A stretch of 49,778 nucleotides of DNA from Clostridia bacterium. GTDB taxonomy: Bacteria > Bacillota > Clostridia > Oscillospirales > Acutalibacteraceae. The DNA is taken from NCBI GenBank assembly GCA_017397105.1, contig JAFQKF010000007.1, positions 1-49,778 of the forward strand. The letters are read 5' to 3'. The position numbers and the translations under genes were made by a program. This document shows, piece by piece, positions 1-8,345 of the stretch. The notes below the pieces were generated by a model. That model was not told the origin of the DNA and did no database searches. It worked only from the letters and a program-made list of their open reading frames with translations. Each line of letters begins with the position of its first letter. The first letter of the stretch is position 1.

Positions 1-146
1 ATTGCGAGAAGAATAAATGCGGGCACTGCAATTGCAAGCAGGATCGTTGCGCCGATTTTCGCAGCACCCCAAGTTAACTTGAATGCCAATCCTATGGCTT
101 TGAAGAAAAGCCAGATTGCAAGAATCGAAAATATTATTTCAATCAT
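1..146 (-). CDS. Membrane protein, partial (C-terminus outside window)
   Basis: Open frame of 48 complete codons running off the left edge, starting at ATG 146 with an AAGGAG ribosome site 8 nt upstream. The visible N-terminus is almost entirely hydrophobic (Ile/Leu/Phe/Ala-rich), consistent with one or two membrane segments and no cleavable signal. It starts 31 nt after the stop of the DUF1232 gene on the same strand and no terminator lies between, so the two are probably co-transcribed. The family cannot be named from this fragment. Confidence 0.65.
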   Translation of the reverse strand, partial: MIEIIFSILAIWLFFKAIGLAFKLTWGAAKIGATILLAIAVPAFILLA

Positions 147-177
147 CAGTTTTCACTCCTTGTAATATTATACTGAT

Positions 178-684
178 TCAGGCGGCAGGCTGCGACTCTT
201 TCCATTGGTTATAGGATTCCAGATCATTCTTTATTGTATCGAGAACGATTTTTAAAACCATCGCATCATCGGCAACGCCCAGCACGGGGAAGGTGTCAAA
301 AATAAAATCCACGGGACTCAGAATATAAATGAGTGCTACGGTAACCGTCACAAGGGATGAATACGGAATGTTTTTGTAAACTCCGTTGATTGTGTCAATC
401 AGCATATCACATACCGCAGGAACATCCATAAACCACTTTTTCAGAAACGATACGTTGCCTAATTTTTTGGTGAATGTCAATGCTCTTGTTGCCAGATTGC
501 GGACGGATTCGTTATTTTTAAGTATCTTTTCGGCTTTTCTCTTCAAAAATGCGAACATCATTTTAATTGAAAAGCTTTCGGTTTTGAGAGTTACGGGTGC
601 ATCTGCATTCTGAAATTCAACGTTAATAACGTTATCGTTTCTTACGCAAAGAGCCTGATTCCTCATCTTAATTGCGGTTTTCAT
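178..684 (-). CDS. YkvA-like DUF1232 family protein
   Basis: 168 aa. Residues about 105-141 match the DUF1232 (YkvA) signature: a hydrophobic helix followed by YILSPVDF (120-127) and VLGVADDAM (134-142). The first 100 residues are a less conserved, lysine-rich region. DUF1232 proteins are small, probably membrane-associated, and of unknown biochemical role. The ATG lies inside the end of the preceding 44-aa gene (17-bp overlap) and is served by a GGAGGCGG ribosome site within that gene, which suggests translational coupling. The family call rests on the SPVDFxxD/DD motif; function is unknown. Confidence 0.75.
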   Translation of the reverse strand: MKTAIKMRNQALCVRNDNVINVEFQNADAPVTLKTESFSIKMMFAFLKRKAEKILKNNESVRNLATRALTFTKKLGNVSFLKKWFMDVPAVCDMLIDTINGVYKNIPYSSLVTVTVALIYILSPVDFIFDTFPVLGVADDAMVLKIVLDTIKNDLESYNQWKESQPAA

Positions 685-802
685 TATTTTCCGCCTCCTT
701 TTTGGTGTCTGTTATCTCTACCCCGATGATTTGTGCGTAATCGGGATTTTTTGCAAGTTTTTCTGTAAGCCTGATTGCCAATATTCTTTGCCTTGGACTC
801 AT
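668..802 (-). CDS. Small conserved protein, 44 aa
   Basis: Short gene with an excellent ribosome site (AAAGGAGTG, 8 nt before ATG 802). It encodes a charged 44-residue helical peptide starting MSPRQRILAIRL and continuing with TEKLAKNPDYAQ. I recall similar 35-50 aa proteins (MxPRERxLAIRLxEKIxKNPEYAK...) in many Clostridia as unnamed small proteins; that is memory, not a search. Its 3' end overlaps the DUF1232 start by 17 bp, so the two appear translationally coupled. A longer overlapping frame (684-938) has no ribosome site and runs through a terminator, so this one is preferred. Confidence 0.75.
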   Translation of the reverse strand: MSPRQRILAIRLTEKLAKNPDYAQIIGVEITDTKKEAENNENRN

Positions 803-908
803 ATGCAACACTCCTTTGTGTTTCCTTGACTATATGATAGCTCAGCAAAGTGAAAAACTGAATTACACTTTGTGCGGAAAACATACCGTTTTTTTTCACA
901 ATAAATGC

Positions 909-941
909 AAAAACGGTGCCCGATTTGATATCGGACACCGT
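909..941 (-). terminator. Intrinsic terminator after the XRE regulator
   Basis: Read on the minus strand, a 12-nt arm (930-941) pairs with 913-924 around a 5-nt loop, with one mismatch, and is followed by TTTTT. It sits directly after the stop at 946. Confidence 0.8.
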
Positions 942-945
942 AATT

Positions 946-1446
946 TTATTTGTTTATGAGTTCGTTGTATTTTTCTATGTTGATTTTTTTGTCTGCGAGC
1001 ATCTGCTCAACCCATAACTGCAGGGTTTCAACTGTAATTGATATGCGCTCAAGTTCTTTCTGAATGAAAACGAAATCCTTGATTTCATCGTCGTCAATCA
1101 TACCGTCGGCTGTGATTTCGATGAGTCTTTCCTGGCTCTTTTTCATCGAGTTTAAAGACGAAAGCATTTCGAGAACAATCTGTGCGAGGTCTTTTACCTT
1201 GACTTCAGGCACGTATTTTTCACCTATGGGGCATTCCTTTGAACAGTAATGGTTGCAGAGAGTCGGCTCACCGTAGATTTCGGCAAGAAGCATTACCTCA
1301 TCGGGAGTTATCGGAAATTTGCCGTTTTCAATTCTTTCAAGACGCTCGGGCTGAATGGGATTATCCATAAGCGATGCCTTGTCGCAAACATCGTCTCTTG
1401 TTAAACCGTGCTTTTTACGGGTTTCTTTGTATATTGTATCAGCCAT
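946..1446 (-). CDS. XRE-family HTH transcriptional regulator
   Basis: 166 aa. The N-terminal 60 residues form a Cro/CI-type helix-turn-helix: YKETRKKHGLTRDDVCDKA, then PERLERIENGKFPITPDEVMLLAEIYG. Next comes a Cys-rich linker (CNHYCSKECPIGEKY, residues about 63-77) that could bind a metal. The C-terminus is an amphipathic, Glu/Leu-rich helical region likely to mediate oligomerisation. The start ATG 1446 has a GGAG site. An imperfect dyad (ATCGGAAGTTTCCGAT, 1479-1494) lies 33 bp upstream and could be an autoregulatory operator. It lies downstream of, but separate from, the phosphate genes; the regulated genes are unknown. Confidence 0.8.
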   Translation of the reverse strand: MADTIYKETRKKHGLTRDDVCDKASLMDNPIQPERLERIENGKFPITPDEVMLLAEIYGEPTLCNHYCSKECPIGEKYVPEVKVKDLAQIVLEMLSSLNSMKKSQERLIEITADGMIDDDEIKDFVFIQKELERISITVETLQLWVEQMLADKKINIEKYNELINK

Positions 1447-1478
1447 ACTGTGCTCCTTGCGTTACAAAACCTTAGTGT

Positions 1479-1494
1479 ATCGGAAGTTTCCGAT
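1479..1494. promoter_or_regulatory. Dyad upstream of XRE gene, possible operator
   Basis: ATCGGAAGTTTCCGAT is a 16-bp dyad with a 2-bp asymmetric centre, 33 bp from the regulator start. No convincing -10/-35 pair was found nearby, so the role is a guess. Confidence 0.3.
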
Positions 1495-1514
1495 TCTTTA
1501 AGGCCTGCAAAAAC

Positions 1515-2135
1515 TTATGTGTTCTTCATAATAACTGCGCCGACACATTCGCTGACGTGTTCGCAAGCGTCAGCACAGGATTCGAAGCAGTCGTATATTT
1601 TTACGAATGAAACTACTTTAAAAACGTCCGCCTTGTCCTTGGTGAGCTCGCGGATTAAAGAAAGGTAAAGACTGTCGCATTCTTCTTCAACGTCGTTAAG
1701 AGCAACAATGAGAGAGTGGATTTTCTTTGAACGCTTAAAGTTTTCAAACTCCTCCATAAGCTCGCAGAGAAGATTGCAGGATTTTACGATTTTTTTTGCG
1801 AAGTCGATAACCGCAGGGTCAACAGACTGAATGTTGTAGATATAGAATTTCTGTAAAATCTCTTCGATTTTGTCAGTTACCTGGTCAAGGTTATGGCTGA
1901 GCATATCTAAATCTTCACGGTCAACGGGTGTTACAAATGCCTTTGCAAGAACTTTGTTCATTTCGTGCTTTTTCATATCGGCACTGTGCTCAATTTCGTG
2001 CATTTCCTTGAGCATTGTTTCAATGTTTTCGGGATTATAATTTTCAAGGCAGTTCACAAGGTACAACGCTGCCTTTTTAGAGAGCTCGGTGCATGCTGCA
2101 AAATTTTCAAAATAAAACTTATCGCCTTTAGCCAT
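1515..2135 (-). CDS. DUF47 family phosphate transport accessory protein (PhoU-like)
   Basis: 206 aa, the usual length for the family. It is all-helical with PhoU-like features: an N-terminal FYFENF segment, then EIEHSADMKKHEMNKVLAKAF, where His/Glu/Asp residues resemble the metal-binding repeats of PhoU, and DREDLDMLSHNLDQVTD. DUF47 proteins are almost always encoded beside PiT transporters and are thought to regulate phosphate uptake. Here the gene follows pit by 19 bp with a GGAG-type site, so the two form an operon. Confidence 0.88.
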   Translation of the reverse strand: MAKGDKFYFENFAACTELSKKAALYLVNCLENYNPENIETMLKEMHEIEHSADMKKHEMNKVLAKAFVTPVDREDLDMLSHNLDQVTDKIEEILQKFYIYNIQSVDPAVIDFAKKIVKSCNLLCELMEEFENFKRSKKIHSLIVALNDVEEECDSLYLSLIRELTKDKADVFKVVSFVKIYDCFESCADACEHVSECVGAVIMKNT

Positions 2136-2154
2136 TTTTTAAAACTCCTTTCCG

Positions 2155-3216
2155 TCAGGTAAATATGAACATAAATAATTTTGTCATCAAAAAGCCTACA
2201 AGTCCGCATCCGGGGAAAGTCAGTACCCAGGTGAGCACCATTTCCTTAACAACGCCGAAATTAATTGCAGAAACACGCTTTACTGCACCTACACCCATAA
2301 TGGAAGTGGTTTTTGCGTGAGTCGTTGATACGGGGAGACTGAAAACCGAGCAAATCAGGAGTGAAAGCGCAGCGGCGATATCGGCCGAGAAGCCTTGATA
2401 TTTTTCAAGCTTGACCATATCCATGCCAACAGATTTGATAATCTTTTTACCGCCCATGGCTGTGCCTGCGGCCATGATAACCGAACAAACAATCATAAGC
2501 CAAAGATAATCGTTTGCTATATCAATATCATTGGGCAATCCCTGACCTTTCGACATATATACACAAAGAAGTACAACGCCCATAAATTTCTGGCCGTCCT
2601 GCGCACCGTGCATAAATGCCATTGATGCCGCGCCTGCAATCTGCGCACCTCTGAAGAACGGCTCGGTTTTGGGCCTGTTTGCATTGTAGAAGATTTTGGT
2701 AACGAGTTTACACACAATCCAGCCAAGGCCGAAGCCGAGTATAACCGAAATGAATATGCCGTAAACAACCTTTATCCATTCACTGCCGTTAACGCCGTCA
2801 AAACTGCCGTGAAGTGCGATTGCACTGCCGGTAAGGCCTGCAATCAAAGCGTGGCTTTCGCTGGTGGGAATGCCAAACAGCCAGGCGAGCACAGCCCAAA
2901 GAACAATGGCAAAAAGTGCCGCACTCAAGGCGATTATTGCTTTGTCCGGGTCTGAACCGAAATCAACCATTTTTGTAATGGTTTCGGCAACGGTGGCGTT
3001 TATGAGCGTCATCAAAAAAACGCCGAGAAAGTTGAAAACTGCCGCCATAAGTATTGCTGCCTTCGGCGGCATACATCTGGTTACAACGCAAGTGGCGATA
3101 GCGTTAGGTGCGTCAGTCCAACCGTTTACCAGAATAACGCCGAACGTCAGCGCTACTGCAACAAACAGAAGCGGATTTGCTGTCATCTGGCCCCAAAATT
3201 CCAATATCGAATTCAT
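2155..3216 (-). CDS. pit: Inorganic phosphate transporter, PiT family
   Basis: 353 aa, about ten membrane segments. The two inverted PiT signature repeats are present: NGWTDAPNAIATCV near the N-terminus (31-44) and MAFMHGAQDGQK in the second half, with GSAIALHGS and VSTTHAKTTSIMGVG completing the family pattern. PiT proteins take up metal-phosphate complexes driven by H+ or Na+ gradients. It is the first gene of a pit-DUF47 operon with its own promoter (3268-3296). No Pho box was identified. Confidence 0.93.
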   Translation of the reverse strand: MNSILEFWGQMTANPLLFVAVALTFGVILVNGWTDAPNAIATCVVTRCMPPKAAILMAAVFNFLGVFLMTLINATVAETITKMVDFGSDPDKAIIALSAALFAIVLWAVLAWLFGIPTSESHALIAGLTGSAIALHGSFDGVNGSEWIKVVYGIFISVILGFGLGWIVCKLVTKIFYNANRPKTEPFFRGAQIAGAASMAFMHGAQDGQKFMGVVLLCVYMSKGQGLPNDIDIANDYLWLMIVCSVIMAAGTAMGGKKIIKSVGMDMVKLEKYQGFSADIAAALSLLICSVFSLPVSTTHAKTTSIMGVGAVKRVSAINFGVVKEMVLTWVLTFPGCGLVGFLMTKLFMFIFT

Positions 3217-3267
3217 AAGCAGTCCTCTTTTGAATTTCTTGATTTTTCAACAAACAGTGTTTACTTT

Positions 3268-3296
3268 ATTCTATTTTACGCTAATAAATATGTCAA
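3268..3296 (-). promoter_or_regulatory. Promoter of the pit operon
   Basis: Minus-strand TTGACA (3291-3296), 17-bp spacer, TAGAAT (3268-3273); about 50 bp before the pit start. Confidence 0.75.
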
Positions 3297-3309
3297 GCAT
3301 TTTTGAACA

Positions 3310-3341
3310 AATCAAATAAAGAGGAGCGAAATTCACTCCTC
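3310..3341 (-). terminator. Weak terminator after STAND-TPR gene
   Basis: GAGGAG(T/C)GAA hairpin (3321-3341) with one mismatch, followed on the minus strand by TTTATTTGATTTG. It lies 78 bp after the stop of the large ATPase gene. The T-tract is interrupted. Confidence 0.45.
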
Positions 3342-3418
3342 ATTATTTGCAATAAGAATATTCCCGATATGACGGCTTGGTTTGCAATATCTGCGGTTTG
3401 GCTGCGGATAAAATACTG

Positions 3419-5986
3419 TTATTCGGTGAGCGTTTTAATCTCTTCTCGAAGAGCCTGAGCTTTGGTGTACTCTTTTACGCCGTCATAGCAGGCTGCAAGT
3501 TTTTTCATGGAAACTAAAAGCTTTTCATTGCCTGTGCCGTACAGCTCACGTTTTTTCTCAAATATCTTTATAAACAGCGGCAGTGCCTCCTCGGGCTTTT
3601 TTAAACTGTTAATAATAATGGTTGCCGCTGAATCCAATGCGCTGAGTGCATCCTGATTATTCTCGCCGGAGACACTGCAGTGTGCTTCATAAATCTTCTT
3701 ATACATATCGGCGGCTTCTTCATATTTGCCGAGGCTGTTGAGTGACCGTGCAACGTCGTTCATGCTTGATATTGTGTAGTTATGATTTTTTCTGAGATGC
3801 CTGAGTCGCTTTTCAAGCACGGTTTTTCTTAATTCAAGCGCTTTTTCCGGCTCATCAAGACGGCTCAGAGTAAATGCAAGGCTGCTCATGATCATGAGGG
3901 CTTCGGGGTTATCCTCGCCGTAATATTTTATGGATTTTTCAAGAGCCTTCTCCTGCAAATCCAGAGCCTGTCGGTATTCTTCCAGGCAATAGAGAGAGAC
4001 AGACATATCGTGCATAGCGCGTATGGTGCTGTCGCAGTTTTCGCCGAGAACTTTTTTATACTTTTCATATGCTTGCTGAGATGTTTCAAATGCTTCACGG
4101 TATTTTTTTGCCCGATAGAGGTAAACGCCAAGGTTAAGTAAGGAGTTTATCGTAGTTTTGGCATCTTCTCCGAGAAGTCTGCGGCGGTGCTCCAGCACGA
4201 ATTCTGTTTTTTTAATGGCTTCTTCATTTTTGCCTGCGCCTGAAAGCATTGTTGCCAGAGCTTCTGCCATCGCGAGAGTGTTAGAGTCAATTTCCGGGCA
4301 CAGCTCCATTTGCAGTTTTAAGGATTCGTCTGCCAGCTCACAAGCTTTTTTGCAATCCCCTTTGATTTGCGCCAGGCGTGCATTGAGAAACATTATTGTT
4401 TTACGGAAAACATCGTTTTCGGTTTCCGATTCCTTTAACAGCATATCAAAAATATTATCGGCGCATTCAAACATTCCGGCTTCGGCAAGCGAAATGAGAT
4501 TACCGTCAATATGCTTAGTGAAAAACTCACAGAGCTCATCACGGTCCTCGCAGAGCAGAAGACCTGCCTGAGTAACGTAGGTGAGAGCGGTTGAAAAATC
4601 GGGGGAAAGGAAATCTTTTTTCTCCAGAACCTTTGAGAATTTATCAAAAAGAACGGTGCCGATTCGCTTTTTTAATAACGGGGGACACTTGACTTTCAGC
4701 ACGTTACCTACAATGGGACTCATGCAGTAGCTGTCGGAGTCGTCATCATAAGTGACGTAAGAGTAGTCTTTTGTTCTTTCATAAGCGGAAAAACTGAAAT
4801 TCGGAATAATATCGGGAGCGATTCCGATTACCAGAGCATCATCCCATTTATCCAGATAGGCGAGCACGAGCGAAAGGTCCTTCTGCTCATTATCCATATA
4901 GCGAATAAAACGCTCGGTAAGCTCAAGGCTGTTGTTGCCGAACATGGAGATGTCGGGGGTGATACCCTTATCCCGGATGCGGAAAAACGTATCCACACAA
5001 AGGTCAAGGCAAAGGGGTGTACCTTTTGTCAATTCAAAAATCTGACTGATGAGTTTTTCATCGGTAATTCCGGTGCTTTTGAGAAAGTCGCTGCTGTCCT
5101 TATCGGAAAGCATATCAAGCCTGTGTTGCTCCAGAGCGTCGCGCCATTCAGGGTCAAAGGTTTCCCAATCCAGGCGATCTCTTCCTGCAATAACCCAGAG
5201 CGTTTTTGGGATACACTGAATAAGGCCATCATCTCCGCGTATCCACTCATCGGCAAGCAGCGGCTCACCGACGTTGCCGGGTTTGCTGATAAGCTTTTCG
5301 TATGTATCAAGGAAAAACACGAAAGGTTCTTTTGTTTTCTTCTCAAGATTTTCCGCCATATCAAGAGCAAACAGATGCGACAGGTATCTGTAAAGCCCGT
5401 CCGAATCCATGGAGTCAAGTTCCTTGAGCTTTTTATCGTGCTTTTTTATTCTGGTGAGAATAATTGAGGAGGCTTTGTCTGCTGTTGTCAAAGCGGTTGT
5501 TGCAATGTCCAGAATTTTTGCGGCGACGCCTACTACCGGCAGCTCTTTGGATATCTGCAAAATAAGGCTGAGAACGGGGCTGCTGGCGATAAACTGCTTA
5601 ACGTCGATTGATTCCGCTTTTGCGCCTACTTTTCTGGCGTAAACGTATACGCCTAATTCAAACAGCGAGAAGCTGAATTTATAATTGTCTGCAAGATTCT
5701 TTTTTATTCCTTCAAGAACGGTAATCCTTTCCTGGCACACGCCCAAATCAACGTGAATATACATAGGGGAGGGAACCTGTTCTTTTAATTCGTCTTTGAG
5801 TTTGTTGAGCAAGTGAGTTTTTCCGATACCGCCGATGCCGTAATAGTATAACACGTGAACGTCGCTTTCGCAGTTGAGTTCACTTTTAACGGTTTCGTAT
5901 GCATCCCGGAAGGCATCCCTGTACTCTTTTCTGTCAGTGAACATACGGGCTGCTTTAGGATGTTTACGGTTGGTTTTTACCTTCAC
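3419..5986 (-). CDS. STAND-type P-loop ATPase with C-terminal TPR repeats
   Basis: 855 aa from GTG 5986. A P-loop is at residues 50-57 (GIGGIGKT). Walker B is at 222-230 (FVFFLDTYE), a sensor-like arginine in VIAGRDRLDW (about 265), and a GxP motif in TKGTPLCLDL, which together indicate an NB-ARC/AAA-like STAND ATPase. From about residue 520 to the end there are about eight ~42-residue TPR units of the kinesin-light-chain type (for example AxDLQEKALEK, YGEDNPEAL). No effector domain precedes the P-loop. GTG 5986 was chosen because GGAGGGG lies 5 nt upstream; the upstream TTG at 6016 lies inside the -10 hexamer. The gene is monocistronic. The ligand is unknown; signalling, transcription control and immune sensing are all possible. 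Confidence 0.8.
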   Translation of the reverse strand: MKVKTNRKHPKAARMFTDRKEYRDAFRDAYETVKSELNCESDVHVLYYYGIGGIGKTHLLNKLKDELKEQVPSPMYIHVDLGVCQERITVLEGIKKNLADNYKFSFSLFELGVYVYARKVGAKAESIDVKQFIASSPVLSLILQISKELPVVGVAAKILDIATTALTTADKASSIILTRIKKHDKKLKELDSMDSDGLYRYLSHLFALDMAENLEKKTKEPFVFFLDTYEKLISKPGNVGEPLLADEWIRGDDGLIQCIPKTLWVIAGRDRLDWETFDPEWRDALEQHRLDMLSDKDSSDFLKSTGITDEKLISQIFELTKGTPLCLDLCVDTFFRIRDKGITPDISMFGNNSLELTERFIRYMDNEQKDLSLVLAYLDKWDDALVIGIAPDIIPNFSFSAYERTKDYSYVTYDDDSDSYCMSPIVGNVLKVKCPPLLKKRIGTVLFDKFSKVLEKKDFLSPDFSTALTYVTQAGLLLCEDRDELCEFFTKHIDGNLISLAEAGMFECADNIFDMLLKESETENDVFRKTIMFLNARLAQIKGDCKKACELADESLKLQMELCPEIDSNTLAMAEALATMLSGAGKNEEAIKKTEFVLEHRRRLLGEDAKTTINSLLNLGVYLYRAKKYREAFETSQQAYEKYKKVLGENCDSTIRAMHDMSVSLYCLEEYRQALDLQEKALEKSIKYYGEDNPEALMIMSSLAFTLSRLDEPEKALELRKTVLEKRLRHLRKNHNYTISSMNDVARSLNSLGKYEEAADMYKKIYEAHCSVSGENNQDALSALDSAATIIINSLKKPEEALPLFIKIFEKKRELYGTGNEKLLVSMKKLAACYDGVKEYTKAQALREEIKTLTE

Positions 5987-6015
5987 AAAATCCCCTCCTG
6001 CAATATTGTAAAACA

Positions 6016-6044
6016 ATTATACCACAAGCGGCGTGCGCTTGCAA
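6016..6044 (-). promoter_or_regulatory. Promoter of the STAND-TPR gene
   Basis: Minus-strand TTGCAA (6039-6044), 17-bp spacer, TATAAT (6016-6021), 29 bp before the GTG start. This decides the start codon, because anything upstream would be untranscribed. Confidence 0.8.
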
Positions 6045-6062
6045 TAAATAATGTTTTTTTTA

Positions 6063-6101
6063 CAAAAAAACAGCCTTATGCGTATGAACACACAAGGCTG
6101 T
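6063..6101 (-). terminator. Terminator of the phospholipase operon
   Basis: Minus-strand hairpin ACAGCCTT (6094-6101) / AAGGCTGT (6070-6077) followed by seven T. It directly follows the stop at 6108. Confidence 0.85.
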
Positions 6102-6107
6102 TGAACG

Positions 6108-6815
6108 TCAGTCTTTTATATACTCAAAGTGCGGAGTTGAGTTGATGAAATCAAAAACCGTGTCGCCGTAAGGATTCGTTCCCTCTTTATAAAACAGAAT
6201 TCTTGTGAAGCTTGTGTTTTTGAAGTTGATGTCATAAAGCGGTACCTTGCCACGGTAGCCCATGATATAGAAAACAAAAAACGTCATGAATGCCGCATGG
6301 CTTACAACGGCTATTTTCTCACCGTTTTTGTAACGGGCACGCAGATACTCAACGGCTTTTTCTGCCCTTTCAAAAAGTCCTTTTTCATCTTCGAATGCGT
6401 TGAAGCATACCAACGGCTTCGTGCCGTCAACTCCGTCGGCAAGCACCGCCTCGGGGCAGATGCCGCGAAGCTCTTCAAGCGAAGCGCCGCCGTATTCGGG
6501 AGGAATCTCGGTTTCGGTAAGAAGCGGAAGAATGTTAAGCGGTTTTTCTGCGCAGTCGTGCTGATTTGCCTTTATGAAGGATGCAGTCTGTACCGCTCTG
6601 AAAAGTGCGCTCGAATAAAAAGCGTCAAATTCCATGCCCTTCAGATATTCTCCTGCCGCCTTCGCCTGAATTTCTCCCCTTGCGCTGAGAAGAGGGTCAC
6701 AGCCTTCGCGCAGGGTGAGGTCCGTTCTTCCGCTGTAGCCTATGTTGCCGAGGCTTTCGCCGTGGCGGATAAGATAAATTTCAAGCTCAAGAACGGGCTT
6801 TGAGTTGCTTCTCAT
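6108..6815 (-). CDS. Histidine phosphatase family protein
   Basis: 235 aa. The catalytic RHG motif is in YLIRHGESLGN (residues 14-24), with a second conserved histidine in VVSHAAFMTFF and a typical SALFRAVQTA segment. This is the phosphoglycerate-mutase-like phosphatase fold; the substrate cannot be predicted. It is the last gene of a four-gene minus-strand operon, 11 bp after the glycerophosphodiesterase gene, with a GAAGGTG ribosome site. Its position suggests it could dephosphorylate a product of the upstream lipid-headgroup enzymes, for example a sugar or polyol phosphate. That is inference only. Confidence 0.85.
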   Translation of the reverse strand: MRSNSKPVLELEIYLIRHGESLGNIGYSGRTDLTLREGCDPLLSARGEIQAKAAGEYLKGMEFDAFYSSALFRAVQTASFIKANQHDCAEKPLNILPLLTETEIPPEYGGASLEELRGICPEAVLADGVDGTKPLVCFNAFEDEKGLFERAEKAVEYLRARYKNGEKIAVVSHAAFMTFFVFYIMGYRGKVPLYDINFKNTSFTRILFYKEGTNPYGDTVFDFINSTPHFEYIKD

Positions 6816-6826
6816 TTAAAACACCT

Positions 6827-7858
6827 TCATTTGCAGGATTTTACCGCGCCGTAAACCATATCGGGATAGTCGGTCATAATGCAGTCTGCGCCGTTGTTGA
6901 TAAGGGTGAGCGCTTCTTCTTCGGAATTTATGGTCCAGTACTGAACGGCGATATTGTTTGCATGGGCGTAGTTTATCATTTCCCTTGTGCCGAGGTTGAT
7001 AAGATTATCAAGAGCGCTTGAGCCGTATGGGATTTGCAGAGCCACATATTCGGGGCTTACGTCGTTGAGATTCCAGTTCATTCTGAAATAGAAATAGAAC
7101 TGAATCGCTTCAATAACGCTTGCGGAGCGGGGCATATCGGGATGCTGAGTTTTCATATAAGCGGCAACTGAGGGGGCGAAGGTTGCCCAGATAACTCTGT
7201 CCTGAAGATTGCGCTCGGTGACGATTGAATAAAGCTTGTCGGCAGCCTTCATGCCGTGAATGCCTATGCTTTTGATTTCAATGATATATCTGTATTCCTT
7301 ATCGCCGCAGTTAGCTTCAATGTAATCGATTACCTCATCACAGGTTACTACCCTGAGATTCTTGGGAATATCCTCGCCTCTGAGGCCTCTGTAAGGGTAT
7401 TCGCCGTTGAGCTTGAAGTTTTCGCCGAGGTTGAGCACCTGAGCCTCTTCAAGGGTGATGAGTGAAGCGAAGTTGAACTTTTTGCCGAAGGCTTCCTCTG
7501 CATTTGAGGTATCGTCATAGGTGAGATTGTGGAGAAGGATAAGCTCGCCGTCGGCGGTAATCTGAACGTCAAATTCAATGGTATCAACCCCGAGAGTGTC
7601 GGAATTCTTAAGAACGTTTTCAAACGCCATAAGAGTATTCTGCGGAGCGATTCCCGCACCTGAGCGGTGAGCGGAAATATCGGGGTCAAGGTATTCGTTT
7701 ATGTAGGAATTTGTGGCGTTTTCGTTGGGGATAACGGGAGTGTCGGGGTTGCCTGCGTTGCCCATGGTGAGCAGAACAGGTATAAGCATGATTACTGCCA
7801 CGGCAGCGTGGAAAACGTTTTTGAGCGTAAGTAAAACCGATGATATGAATGCAGCCAT
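6827..7858 (-). CDS. Glycerophosphodiester phosphodiesterase, membrane-anchored
   Basis: 343 aa. An N-terminal hydrophobic segment (about 16-34) forms a membrane anchor or uncleaved signal, so the catalytic domain is likely outside the cell. The GDPD signature is complete: AHRSG with catalytic H64/R65, EFDV with metal ligands E95 and D97, and the second histidine H110 in LLHN. IIEIKS and WTINSEEEA are further family motifs. The enzyme hydrolyses deacylated phospholipids to glycerol 3-phosphate and an alcohol. It starts at ATG 7858 with a GGAGGAG site, 20 bp after the MaoC-like gene. Confidence 0.9.
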   Translation of the reverse strand: MAAFISSVLLTLKNVFHAAVAVIMLIPVLLTMGNAGNPDTPVIPNENATNSYINEYLDPDISAHRSGAGIAPQNTLMAFENVLKNSDTLGVDTIEFDVQITADGELILLHNLTYDDTSNAEEAFGKKFNFASLITLEEAQVLNLGENFKLNGEYPYRGLRGEDIPKNLRVVTCDEVIDYIEANCGDKEYRYIIEIKSIGIHGMKAADKLYSIVTERNLQDRVIWATFAPSVAAYMKTQHPDMPRSASVIEAIQFYFYFRMNWNLNDVSPEYVALQIPYGSSALDNLINLGTREMINYAHANNIAVQYWTINSEEEALTLINNGADCIMTDYPDMVYGAVKSCK

Positions 7859-7878
7859 TGATTACTCCTCCAAAAAGT

Positions 7879-8310
7879 TTATTTTGTTCTTCTTTTTACA
7901 ACAGCTTCGGTTACGTTGGTTAAAACCGTTACACCGTGCTGATTCTTGACAGTTATTGTGATTTCAACCGTGCCGTTGTATTTGTTCCTCGGTGTAAGAG
8001 CGGTTACGGTTGCGGTGCCCGTGAGGGTGTCACCTGCATAGACGGGGGCAAGCCATTCGACTTTTGATGATTTTCCTGCCACAAGCTCATCGCCCCACAA
8101 GTCAACCTCAAGATACTTTGCCCATACCGCCATAAATGACATCATGCCGGGTGCAATGAGGGCGCCGAAGGGGGAAGTTTTTGCATATTCTTCGTCGGTG
8201 TGCAGGGGGATGTTGTCATATTCAAAGGCAAAGTCAAGCATTTTCTGCCTGTCAATCACAGCGGGCGGAATGTTGATGACCGTGTTTAGCCTTATATCGT
8301 CAAAATACAT
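7879..8310 (-). CDS. MaoC-like hot-dog-fold dehydratase/hydratase
   Basis: 143 aa, single hot-dog domain. The family pattern is visible: an FAFEYDNIPLHTDEEYAKTSPFG segment in which D and H match the hydratase catalytic pair, then LIAPGMMSF, and a later WLAPVYAGDTLTGTATVT strand region. MaoC-type proteins hydrate 2-enoyl-CoA or other enoyl thioesters. The start has an AGGAGGT site. It lies between two lipid-degrading enzymes in one operon (35 bp after the PI-PLC gene), hinting at a role in acyl-chain metabolism, but substrate and partner enzymes are not evident. Confidence 0.82.
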   Translation of the reverse strand: MYFDDIRLNTVINIPPAVIDRQKMLDFAFEYDNIPLHTDEEYAKTSPFGALIAPGMMSFMAVWAKYLEVDLWGDELVAGKSSKVEWLAPVYAGDTLTGTATVTALTPRNKYNGTVEITITVKNQHGVTVLTNVTEAVVKRRTK

Positions 8311-8345
8311 TTGCTTACCTCCTGTGGGAGTAAGTACGGATTTGG

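Noticed and set aside
684-938. 84-aa minus-strand frame
   Set aside because: Its start lies in the terminator hairpin of the XRE gene, it has no ribosome site, and it overlaps the better-supported 44-aa gene at 668-802 and ends in low-complexity basic residues.
6016-6018. TTG start for the STAND-TPR gene
   Set aside because: It overlaps the -10 hexamer of the promoter, so the transcript would begin after it; the GTG at 5986 has a good ribosome site.
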